A stretch of 64,000 bases of DNA. Source: Eudorina sp. 2006-703-Eu-15 (lineage: Eukaryota > Chlorophyta > Chlorophyceae > Chlamydomonadales > Volvocaceae). Within the stretch, counting starts at the first letter, position 1. Every line of letters starts with the position of its first letter. The DNA lies in NCBI GenBank assembly GCA_003117195.1, contig BDSI01000069.1:248001-312000 (forward strand), given 5' to 3'. Below, one piece after another: positions 43,544 through 53,041 of the stretch. Below the pieces are notes generated by a model. The model did not search any database and was not told the origin of the DNA. It saw only the letters and a program-made list of their open reading frames with translations. The translations under genes were made by a program, and so were the position numbers.

Positions 43544-46389
43544 GTCAGATCATGGCCGATCTCAATCAGCTTCTTAAGAAGGATGCGCCGTGGGTCTGGG
43601 GACCGAAGCAGCAGGAAGCATTCCAGGCCATCAAGGATGCGTTTGCTAAGGAAGGGCTTATCTTGCGCCGCATTGATTACAATCGTCCTCTCATCCTTCA
43701 TACGGACTTCTCCAACAAGGGCATTGGAGCAGTTCTGGGTCAGGTCGACGACGACGGTCGCGAGTACATGTGTGCTTGCATCAGTCGTTCGCTTAACAAA
43801 CACGAAGCTAACTACAGCAGTTATAAGGGAGAAATGTTGGCAGCAGTTTGGGCAGTCAAGATGTTCCGCCATCATCTCATTGGTGGACCGCCGTTCAAGT
43901 TAGTAACCGACCACCAACCGTTGCTGTACCTTATGAGCACCGAAGGCCTAACAGGTCAGTACGCGCGATTCGCATTAGCGCTTCAGGAGTACAACTTTAC
44001 AGTTGAGCACCGGCCGGGCATCAAGCATCAAAATGCAGATACTCTGTCACGCAACCCGGTTCCCAGTGCTGTTGATAACACTGGAGCGCGCCTTGATCAT
44101 GAGGACGAAGTACATAGGCCTACTGCCTTAGCTGCCGCGTCAATACGCGCCGCTTGGGCTGATTGTCAGATGGCTTGTGCAACCATGCACTCGGCGAGGC
44201 CGGTCGCTCCGTTCAGCGATGCGTTTTGTCCTTCTCCCGAGGAGAACATGGCTGGTTGGAATGGGTGGCGATATGAAGCATTCGAACCCCCTCCGGACTG
44301 CGAGGATCACTCCCGTGCGGAGGCGATGCAGACTGCGGCAGCAGAGTGGTTAGCCGCAGCGAAACGGTCAGGGGCGGTGGAGCATCCCTACCCCGTTACT
44401 GCGTCGATTGGATCAGATTTCTTCATTCGCGCCGCTCATGGCATCACGCTGTACGAACCTCTTGGCGGCATGTGTGCTGGGCTTGAAACGTGCTTGCGGA
44501 ACGGGATCCCCATCAACAAATATTACTATTCCGACGTCAGTCAGTCAGCACGTATAGTTGCAGCTCATCGCCTGCAGCAGCTCAGTGCCGCGTATCCCCG
44601 CCTGCTGCCTTTAGAGGCCTGGCGTAATGCATTCCTTGCAATGCCTCAGGATGTCACCGAGGTCACCCGCCGCGACCTACGGTTCGCGGGTGCAGGGAGT
44701 GGAGATCAATGGTTGGTTATTGCGTTCTGGAATTCTGACTCCGCGCATTGTGTGCAGTCCGTCGTATCAATCATGGAACAGTTGCAGCAGTTATGCTCGT
44801 CGTCACCTCCTGGGTGTGTCCTGGGATGCGCGCCGTTGCCGCCAGCGTCAGATACGCCTGTGGCCGAAGCAGCCGAGGCGGCGGTCAGCGCAGTGTTTGG
44901 TGGCTCTACGGTCGCGGACGCTGCCCGTTTTGGGTCGTACGCGCACTGTCTGTATCAATGCTGGACGAACTTCGTGGCTTCGGATCAGCTGAACGGGGTT
45001 GCGCAATCTGCGACCCGACCCGTGGGACGTCAGCTTCAAGATGTTCTCAACCCCGAGCACTCGGCACCAGTCCCAGCTCGCGCACCGCGTCTTCCGTACT
45101 ATCCTTGCGATCACGCGGGTAAGCCAGTTCGGGCGCTGCTGCCGGGGGCAATTGGGAAGAAGGGCTCTGACACCGTCGCTCGGCCCAGCACCCCGGTCTA
45201 CAACAGCGTTACTTCACTGTACGATGCGCTCTATCCCGGGGAATGCGAGCTTGTCTTGGGGTTTGAGGCTGGGGCGACCAGCGCTCCTGGCCTGTCTGAT
45301 GACGACCGTTGCTCTGTGTTAGCTGAAGCGACGGATGTGACCTACTTGTCCAGCATTCTCGCGATCTGTCACGTCGTGTCCAGAGATGCGACGGGCAATC
45401 GTACTGCATTTGCGTGCTGCACCGAGGGCCGTGAGCTCTCTCAGCCGCAAGGGGGCCTTGCCTCCGCGTTCGCCGACTGCACGTCATACAGCATGGGCGG
45501 CGCACTTGTTGCGCTTGCCAGTCATGTCCCAGCCGATGATCCACCACCTGCGGGTCGACGTACGGATATCTGGGACGACGAAAACACGCTTCATCTCCTT
45601 CGTAAGGGCGATTACCCGCCCGGGATTGATTCGACAGAACAGCGTAGGTGTGCTCGTCGCGCACGCCAGTACCGCTTCCAAGGCGGCAAGCTCTACCGGC
45701 TTGAGGGTGATGGAAAGCCACGTGTGGTGCCCAATCCGTCGGAGCGCACCGAGATCATCAAGCGGACACACGAGGAGACTGGGCATTTCGGTGTGCGGCG
45801 CACTATTGCGCTGCTTCTCACAAGCTACTGGTGGAGGGGCATGTCAGATGATGTGGCGTCAGTCGTTCGTCACTGCTCGGCCTGCGACCGAGTGAACACC
45901 ACCTTCTCGGCGCAGACTCCGGAGCTCAACCCGCTGCCTATTTCCGGTTTGTTTTATCGTTGGGGTGTTGATTTGTGTGGGCCGTTCAAGAAGACGCCCA
46001 GGGGTTTCACGTATGCGATGATTTGTGTTGAGCATTTTTCGAAGTATGTCGTGTTGATCCCGCTGCCTGACAAGCATGCCGACCAGACTGCCTTCGCCTT
46101 CCAGCACCACATCTTGGGCCGGTACGGGGCATGTGCAGAGGTGTGCAGCGATCAGGGTAGCGAGTGGAAGGCAGAGTTTGCGCAAGTGTTAGTTGATGCG
46201 TTAATTGATCATCGGCAGACGTCGGCCAACCATCCACAGGCCAACGGTCTTGCTGAGCGTGCTGTTCAGACCTGCAAGCATGCGCTGCGAAGAATCGCCC
46301 ATGCTGGCGGGGGATTGACGATTGGGATAAGCATTTGCCGTATATCATGCTGGGGTACAACTGTTCGCCTCAGGCCTCTTCCCGTGTGA
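43540..46389 (+). pseudogene. pol: Pol part 2: RNase H, cytosine-methyltransferase-like domain and integrase core
   Basis: RNase H (43690-44060): HTDFSNKGIGAVLG, YSSYKGEMLAAVWAV, LVTDHQPLLYL and HRPGIKHQNADTLSR. About 44400-45385 resembles a C5-cytosine methyltransferase with altered catalytic motifs (separate entry). Integrase: an HHCC zinc domain (THEETGHFG ... HCSACDR) from 45763, then the DDE core with Asp in GVDLCG (45970), Asp in CSDQG (46150) and Glu in LAERA (46255, 35 residues on). Real coding begins at about 43473, before the listed start, and leaves this frame at the GGGGG of 46309-46313, where one lost G explains the switch. Confidence 0.85.
44395..45385 (+). other. C5-cytosine methyltransferase-like domain inside pol, probably inactive
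   Basis: The stretch follows the order of a C5 DNA methyltransferase. The motif I position reads TLYEPLGGMCAGLE (about 44446), followed by NKYYYSDVSQSARIVAAHRL as in the SAM-binding second strand, then MPQDVTEVTRRDL. At motif IV, WLVIAFWNSDSAHC stands where a DLVIGGxPCQ-type loop belongs, so the Pro-Cys pair with the catalytic cysteine is gone. At motif VIII, GSYAHCLYQCWTN lacks the Arg-x-Arg pair. Motifs IX-X are recalled by YPGECELVLGFEAGATSAPGL and RCSVLAEATDVTYL. Methyltransferase-bearing retrotransposons are known in dinoflagellates and charophyte algae. That the domain is catalytically dead is inference from the missing residues. Confidence 0.65.
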
Positions 46390-47947
46390 GCCCTTATCAT
46401 GTGATGCACGCGGTTGAGCCTACGGTGCCCCAGCTATCAAGGAGCGTTTCGATGTGGAGATTGATCTGGATGATCCGAGCTTGGCGGCAGGGTCGATCAT
46501 GCAGCGCGCAGCCCTCCTTCGCCGTCACATGGCCGTGGCCGGCAGCAACCTCCTCATCGCGCAGCACCGTGATACTTTGCGGTACGCACGCATGAGGGGT
46601 GGGGCGGTTTTGCCGCGACTGCGTAGGTTTGAGATAGGTGATTATGTTTACTACCGCGATACGTCCGGGCGCACTACCTTGGATCCTTATGCCAAGCCGG
46701 ACATTCTGCGGGTGGTTGAGGTTCGTCCTACCGGCGTGTTGTTGTTGGAAGGTCGTTGCGGGAATACCCTCACGGCTCATGTCAGCCATTGCGCGCCATG
46801 TCATCTGCCTATTGATGATCACACGGTGGATCCGCGTTTGGCCAGGCCGTCGCCGGGGCTCCCGTGCGAAGTGTGCAAGTTTCCGGATGGAGAAGAGTGG
46901 ATGCTGTTGTGTGATGCTTGTGGTACAGGTTGGCACACCTATTGCCTGAAGCCTCGTCTTACTGAGATCCCGGATGGGACCTGGGTGTGTCCTCGTTGTG
47001 TTGGAAAGGGTGTTACCCCGGAGTCGCTGGATGCAGTCGTCCCTGTCTCTGCGCAGGCCGGTCAGCTTGCGCTGCAACCTCCCAAGCACCTACGTGACCT
47101 TCAAGGTGCCGCTGTCATGAGGGAGTCGCGCGGGAAGGGGCGTCGCACCACGCGGTCTTTGGGAGTGGCGTCGTACGCTGGTAGGAGTGGTCGCACGCAC
47201 CAGTTCCAGGTGCTGTACGACAATGGTGATGTTGAGTTGTTGTCGCTGCGTGAGCTTAAGAGCCGTCTCGCGTCGAAGGGAGTTAGGAAGGGAGCAGTAG
47301 CGAATGCCACCGAGGTCAGCCGGCCGTCAAGCCCTGGCACTTGGGATTTGAGCACGTGTGAAGGGGCTGCAGGAACGCTTTCTGCAGTCATGCCAGGGGA
47401 GCACGATCCGCTGAAGGCTGTCGCGCTTGCTGCGTCAGTTACTCAGGGTTCGGTGCGACCAGAACCGGTCGAAGCCGGGGATGTGAATGTGCTAGTAGGA
47501 GCGTTGGCGATCGGTGATGTGGGATCGGTTTTCATGCCCTGGAAATGGGACGAAGGGGCCATGCAGCAGTTACGGGATAGCGCGTGCTCTGTGCGGTACA
47601 CGCCTGATCAGGCTACCGTGCGACCAGCGCACCCGGAGAGTTTTGAGCAGGCGAAGCAAGATGGTGTGAAGATGCCTGTCATTGCAGTTGATGTGTCAGA
47701 GGAGATGTCCGATTTGGTTGTGCCCGTGGCCGGTCGCTTTGCTGACGTCGCGGTTATTGCATCTGTGCCGCGCCGTTACATCGCCGAGGCTGATGGGCCA
47801 AGGCTGCGCTGGCTCCGCGCACTGCAGAAGGAAGATCGGTTGCTCATCTTGAGGGCCGTTGCGAAGATGTGGGTAGTAGTCTTTGCGCAAGCAGCATGGA
47901 AGCGTGCCCTGGTGAAGGACGATACGCACGCTGTGCAGGTGATTTAG
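46335..47947 (+). pseudogene. pol: Pol part 3: integrase end, PHD finger, Tudor-like stretch, C-terminal domain
   Basis: The integrase end continues in frame 0 (LPYIMLGYNCSPQASSRVSP), then switches to frame 2 at the CCCC of 46428-46431 by one lost C. A GPY-type region ([24 protein letters not shown]) follows. A PHD finger lies at 46865-47000 ([25 protein letters not shown]), a zinc-binding fold that reads histone H3 tails. Then a Tudor/chromo-like strand pattern ([20 protein letters not shown], about 47202-47265). The last 150 residues include [18 protein letters not shown] and [20 protein letters not shown], perhaps a second worn methyltransferase-like fold. The stop is at 47945-47947. Confidence 0.8.
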
Positions 47948-47995
47948 GGGACCTCATGCCCTCAGCTACCAGCTTCCCACCGCAAAATCGGCGTG

Positions 47996-48011
47996 GGAGC
48001 TGGGGGGGGGA
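47996..48011 (+). other. Polypurine tract
   Basis: GGGAGCTGGGGGGGGGA-like run, the usual primer site for plus-strand DNA synthesis. It lies about 50 bases before the right repeat rather than directly beside it. Confidence 0.6.
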
Positions 48012-48063
48012 GTCATCATCACGCACATAGTACGACATTCTGCCATCAGTCTGGTACGACAGC

Positions 48064-48360
48064 TGTCATGACTTGGTAGTGTCGCTGTCGTAATATGGAT
48101 CCATCGAATTCCGTTTGCACTACCACGCAGCGCCAAGGGCGCGAAGTGTAGTGAGTAGGAACTGTTCGGCGTACGTCTCGCGTTTTGGCGTACGTCTCGC
48201 CTGTCTGGACAACGGGAGCTTTCCCGTACTAAGCCATTGAGTCAAGCTGTCCACTCGGTCGTCCGAGCGTTTGTCAGTTGGCGCTTCAGGCGCGTTTGCT
48301 TGTTTGTTACTTTATCTATCTAGCGCACCGCGTTGTGGGGCGAGCGCTCGTGGTTGCAAG
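48064..48360 (+). repeat. 3' LTR
   Basis: Same length as the 5' copy with two mismatches (AATATGG against AGTATGG; GTTTTGGCG against GTTTCGGCG). AGTCTGGTACGACA stands on both its sides (48047-48060 and 48359-48372). Confidence 0.9.
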
Positions 48361-48375
48361 TCTGGTACGACACAT

Positions 48376-48672
48376 AGGGCTGCCAACTGAGCACCCAGAA
48401 CCAGGGCCAACCTCCCGGCCCGGAAGACACAACGCACCGATGCAGCCAAGCCCGCACCAGAGTACGGGATAAATCAATGACTCATCCAGGGACCACCAGC
48501 ACCAAGCCAACAAAGAGAAGATTACGAGACCACGAGCGCCAACGCGAGGGTGGCGGGACCAGAGGACCCCTACAACCCTCGTACAGTTTTTAGGATTCAC
48601 GGTTACAAGGGGGACCAACAACCAAGTTGATCGCTCGCCGTACAGGCGTAGACGGACTGTTCATCCTACCCC
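48376..48672. repeat. Right half of the interrupted tandem array (S2 plus partial R3)
   Basis: S2 (48376-48583) matches 36107-36314. After six bases a partial R unit (48590-48672) matches the start of 35888-36106 and stops at CTACCCC. The 300-bp piece between S and R on the left side is absent. Confidence 0.9.
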
Positions 48673-49772
48673 GTTAGATACAATGACCGACCTGTACGGC
48701 ACGACGCATAGACATTTGACATCGCCACAATGACTTCACCGCTGCTGATTGCATCGTTGAATACAGGGAGTGATTTTCTTTTGATTGATCTTCCAACGGT
48801 CATTCACGTTTTTTGTGGCTGTCCGCCACTTGAAACGGTCCCCAACCTCCTTGAAGTCCTTTGCATTTGTGGTACGACGTGCCTGCATTTGAAACAATCT
48901 TAAATATACATATTTAATGTGCTAAGAATTTGTACCATACACGCAGCATAGACATTTCACTTATGGAGATTGACTTTGCCGGTGCTGCTGAGATCCTTTA
49001 ATACAGGGAAGAGCTTCCTTTGCAATGATGTGCCGAAAGAAATCCCGCTTTCCTCAGCTTGCAACGGTCGCCACGTACCAAACGGCTGTTGACGGCAACC
49101 GAATGCCACCCCCCCTCCCGCCCTTTCCAACTGCGTACCGAGATGTCTAGGTCCCTGCTTGTTCTTTTTCATGTATTGTACAACGTGGAATCCCAGCATT
49201 GGAAAAGCAGCATGTCGACGGTTCAGGTTGTGATGTTATGCACCTGCTTTTAAAGCGCATCGCAATCTCATCCTTATTACATACAGGTAACCTAGCTATT
49301 TTAAATACACTACTTCTAACGGGCTCAAGGGCTAAGTTTCGGTAGTACTGTTGTACGCCTCGGTACAGCGCGGCAGAGCCATCGCAGCTTGTTCAGCGGC
49401 GGCTGGGTTGCTACTCGGTATCTGCCGTTGTTGCTAATTATAATAATTGCTGTTGCCCCTCTGCCGGGGCATAGTCCCGCCCGCCCGCCCGGAGAGTGCA
49501 CCCTTGGGGTGGGCAGCGTGGGACGCTTGGTGGTTGCAACGGAGTGGTCGTTACAGTATCCACCGGCCATCTGCCGGTTTGGACATTGCGGCAATAACCG
49601 GCCACTGGTCCAGCGTCGAACAAAACGCTAACGGGTGTTCCCTCGCAGGTCGTAGCAGAGTGGTTGTCGTTGCAGGGCGTGTTGTTTTAGAACAAATGTA
49701 ACCAGAGGAGCTAGAAGCTGGAAGACGAGCTCCGCGGGGGACCGATGAGGTCGCGGAATACAGTAAGGCAGC
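48673..49772. other. No supportable gene; contains an old duplication
   Basis: Segments near 48700-48870 and 48940-49090 are diverged copies: both carry GCATAGACATTT, AATACAGGGA and TCCAACGGTC/TTGCAACGGTC-like blocks in the same order, about 240 bases apart. The part 49300-49770 shows nothing I recognise. Confidence 0.5.
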
Positions 49773-50977
49773 GGCCACAGATCAGGGCTCAGGGCGCGCC
49801 CTGAGAAAATACGTCTTTTTGGGGGTCAGGGCGCGCCTCGGCCAGGGCGCGCCCTGACCCCCGAAACCGGGATGCAGGCGGACGCGTCTGGTCTGTAACT
49901 ACAGACTGTCCTAGTAGCGGTTTTTGTTTATTTTGATTATCTGGTGGCTGACCCTGCGACCTGCAGGCGTCCGGTCGGCCCGCCCCAAATCAGGGCTCAG
50001 GGCGCGCCTCGGCCAGGGCGCGCCCTGACCCCCGCAACCGGGACGCAGGGGGGCACGTCTTGTCCTATATTAAGGCTGTTTTGGTAGCGGTATTTGCTTC
50101 TTTTGAATATCTGGTGGCTGACCCTGGGACCTGCAGGCGTCCGGGTCGGCCCGCCCCAAATCAGGGCTCAGGGCGCGCCTCGGCCAAGGCGCGCCCTGAC
50201 CCCAGGACGGGGGTGCAGGGACAGGCCTTCCTTGCTCTTAATAATTGCGACTTAACTCTTGGGATGTATTTGGGCAACGCTGACTTTCGCGTCTTTGTTA
50301 ATCCGTGCAACGCTTCGATCTGCCTCGTCATCGACCTGCACCTTTATGGATAGCCTCCTTAATTGCAGATTATGTTGCAAATGCGAAATGTATGTTTCAT
50401 CGTAGATGTTGATGAATATATTAAATTCAAGCAAGCGAGCTGGTATGGACGAGCCAGGAGGCTCATTGACCGTAACCAAGCAGCACACAGAATACCAATC
50501 ATGATAAGGAGACACAACGGAAACGATTGAAGAAGGATAGGGGTGAGATAAACGCCACTGGATATTACGAATTCGTTGGATCCTGCCGGACATCGTAACA
50601 GCTCGTATCTTCATAGCACTGGCGAACACGAGCTCGCTGGAAATTGTAACATAACCGTCATCACTATTACTGGCGGCTCATGATCAGTCATGCGGTCTGT
50701 CACCCACTGTACATACAGCACATCAGGGCTCAGGGCGCGCCTCAGCCAAGGCGCGCCCTGACCCCCAAAACTGGGACGCAGGTTGGCACGTCTTGTCCTA
50801 TAATACAGCCTGTCCTGGTAAGGGTAATTCATCATCTGTTGGCTGAGCCTGGGACCTGCAGGGGTCGGTGCCGGCCCGCCCGAAATCAGGGGTCAGGGCG
50901 CGCCCTGGCCGAGGCGCGCCCTGACCCCCAAAAAGACGTATTTTCTCAGGGCGCGCCCTGAGCCCTGATCTGTGGCC
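49773..50977. mobile_element. Non-autonomous foldback-type element with 89-bp terminal inverted repeats
   Basis: The left end 49773-49861 and right end 50889-50977 are exact reverse complements, starting GGCCACAGATCAGGGCTC. The arms themselves contain palindromes (CAGGGCGCGCCCTG). Inside, a GC-rich unit of about 171 bases repeats at 49991, 50162 and 50724, each with the AscI-like GGCGCGCC pair and CTGACC. About 500 bases (50220-50720) between units 2 and 3 are unrelated and AT-richer. No transposase frame is present. No clear target duplication could be fixed. Confidence 0.85.
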
Positions 50978-53041
50978 ATTACCTAACTCCGGAATAGGAG
51001 GGCGACCCAGCCACCTGCAGAGCGCCGACAAAAACCTTCGCAGCCCGTTCGCAGCTTCGCACACCACCCGTAGCTGCCTTCCTGCGCTGCCTTCATTATC
51101 TTCACCGCACCCGCGCCTGACCCCACGGCGGGGCCGCTCGCCAGGAAGGCCCCCCTACCTCCCATCGCATTCTGCTGCCGACATCCCTTCACATACTTGG
51201 CCCAGATGAAAGTGCTATGGTATTCGGTGTTATGATATTCGGCTCCTTTCTCCCACAGAGACATCAGCCACTGCGTCAGGTCACGTCAGTGCAGGGTGTG
51301 GCCCTCACCAGCACCCCTTGCTCAGCCCACTGGCGGCTGTTCGGCCCGAGAGGTAGATGTTACCGGGTACGCCATGCCTCGGCCGGAAGCAGTGGAGCGG
51401 TCCGGGGCCATCGAATGTGGGGTAATGAGAAAGTATGAATGACTGAATGGACCTCTGGCCCACCAAAGCGCGCTTCGATCGATCGCACGTCCGGCGGGAA
51501 AGGACAGCCGCTCTGACTACGGTACTTCACTGGGGCGGCTGCGACCCCCAGACCCCGGCACGCATTCGCCCGCCAATCCACAACCGTGACCCAACCTATT
51601 CGCAACCAGGATCGCAGCGCGTGTCTCAGGGTGGCCGGATACCGTATCTCGCCCCCGCGGGCACATGCACCGGGGTGGGGTGGGGTGCGGAGGCGACCTC
51701 ATCCTGCAAACAACAATCCATGTTACCATGTACAGGCGCCCGCCGTCAGGGACGGTTTACGTGTCGTTGCGCGCCCCGGCAGCTCATCGTTGAGCAGCAG
51801 CAGCAGCAGCTGCAGCAGCGCACATCTGCCCTCAAGAGGTCGCCCCGCATGGGTGTGCGTCCAAACGGGCCTGGAGACGGACCTGTCGTCGGCGCGGTGC
51901 CCTCTTCTCCTCCTTCTCGACCCTCATCTCCTCCCCCTCGGGACCCCGGGGGCCGTCACACCGCTGGCCCCAACGCCACCCAGATGCGTCAGCCACTCCG
52001 AACTCCCGACATTAAAAAGTACGAATGTCTCTGGACTCTGGTGCGCCATCCAGAGTGGCGCGTTTCTGTTTCTTTGCGGTGTGTGGTGAGGACTGAAGAG
52101 GCCACAGCTGTCAGCGGTGGCCCGCGCGGCCCACTGTAACATCAGTAATAACAGCACGAATGTGGGGACCTTGGGACAGGCGACAGAGTCCCCCTATAGA
52201 GGTCCCGGTTGGCCCGTCTCCCTCGTTATACCCACACATACACACAGCGACGCGGGTCCCGGCGGTACACGTGCGGCATTGGGGCGGAGTACACCTTGGC
52301 GCTTGCAGCACGACAACCCCTTCTGCCGCACTGCACCCGAGCGGTGCACCGGGCGCACCCGACAGCGCGCAGCACGGACCGACCGACCGTCCCAGCCAAG
52401 CCGCTTCACCACATTGCACATCGACTTGCCGCAGCCCACACTGCTGCCGCTGGATCCACACTGCCATCCTGCCTTGCCCCCCACCCAACGTATCCACACA
52501 GTCCCCTGATAAACACCCCGGTCGCGGTCCTCACACTCAGGCCCCCCCCTCACTCGCTCCGCGTCGCTGACACCTCCCATCGCTGCTGAGGCTCAAAGCC
52601 ACGATATGATATGCAACCAGCGGCGTGCAGCGCCGGCCGCCACTGCGTGTGTCCCAGCCCTGGCTTAGACACACAGTCCCAGCAGTCGACCTGCCCCAAC
52701 AGGCCCCAGCACACCTCACGGCCCCACCCCCACACCGTTTCTTCGCCAAACACACCAATTCACACCCAAGCCCGAGGAGGTTTCCCTGCTGGGGTGCACC
52801 CCGTCCATGCCACCTGCGCCGAATCCCCTCGTACGACTCTTACAGGCTCCCTCCCTCCCTCCCGCCCGCCGCGGGGAGGCGGGGAAGGAGGTTGAAGTGA
52901 AGACAGCCCCGCGGCGACGGACGGAGGGCCGTCCCTGGGAGGCTGACGAAGACCTCCAAGCGCCGGCAGTGCGGGGGACGGCGACCAGCTCTCCGGGGGC
53001 GGGGGCGGGGCCGGGGGGGACGGCGACCAGCTCCCCGGACC
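50978..53041. other. No supportable gene
   Basis: The minus-strand open frame 50983-51264 has some protein-like character (HSTFIWAKYVKGC, SYGWCAKL) but no recognisable family and no joinable partner exon. It is left unnamed. A CAG-type tract occurs at about 51796. The part just below 53042 is the 3' UTR of four-TM gene 3. Confidence 0.4.
52840..52844 (-). terminator. TGTAA poly(A) signal, candidate for four-TM gene 3
   Basis: TTACA on the plus strand, about 200 bases below the stop at 53042, a usual distance. Confidence 0.55.

Larger units (their letters stand above)
36833..48372 (+). mobile_element. Ty3/gypsy-type LTR retrotransposon with methyltransferase-like and PHD domains
   Basis: Two 297-bp direct repeats (36833-37129 and 48064-48360) differ at only two positions and enclose gag and pol. 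A G-rich polypurine tract (47996-48011) lies about 50 bases before the right repeat. The domain order protease, RT, RNase H, integrase is that of Ty3/gypsy elements. The empty target can be read from the uninterrupted array unit at about 36099-36115. Around the insert GACACATA appears on both sides, so a short target duplication (CATA with TG..CA ends, or longer) is present. The insertion is young by its repeats but its frames are broken by small deletions. Confidence 0.9.

Noticed and set aside
50983..51264. 93-residue minus-strand frame (WEKGAEYHNTEYHST, IWAKYVKGC)
   Set aside because: Protein-like in part, but no family recognised, no partner exon and directly next to a repeat element; not enough to call a gene.
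51447..52139. 230-residue plus-strand open frame
   Set aside because: Low-complexity, overlapped by equal frames on the other strand, no motif.
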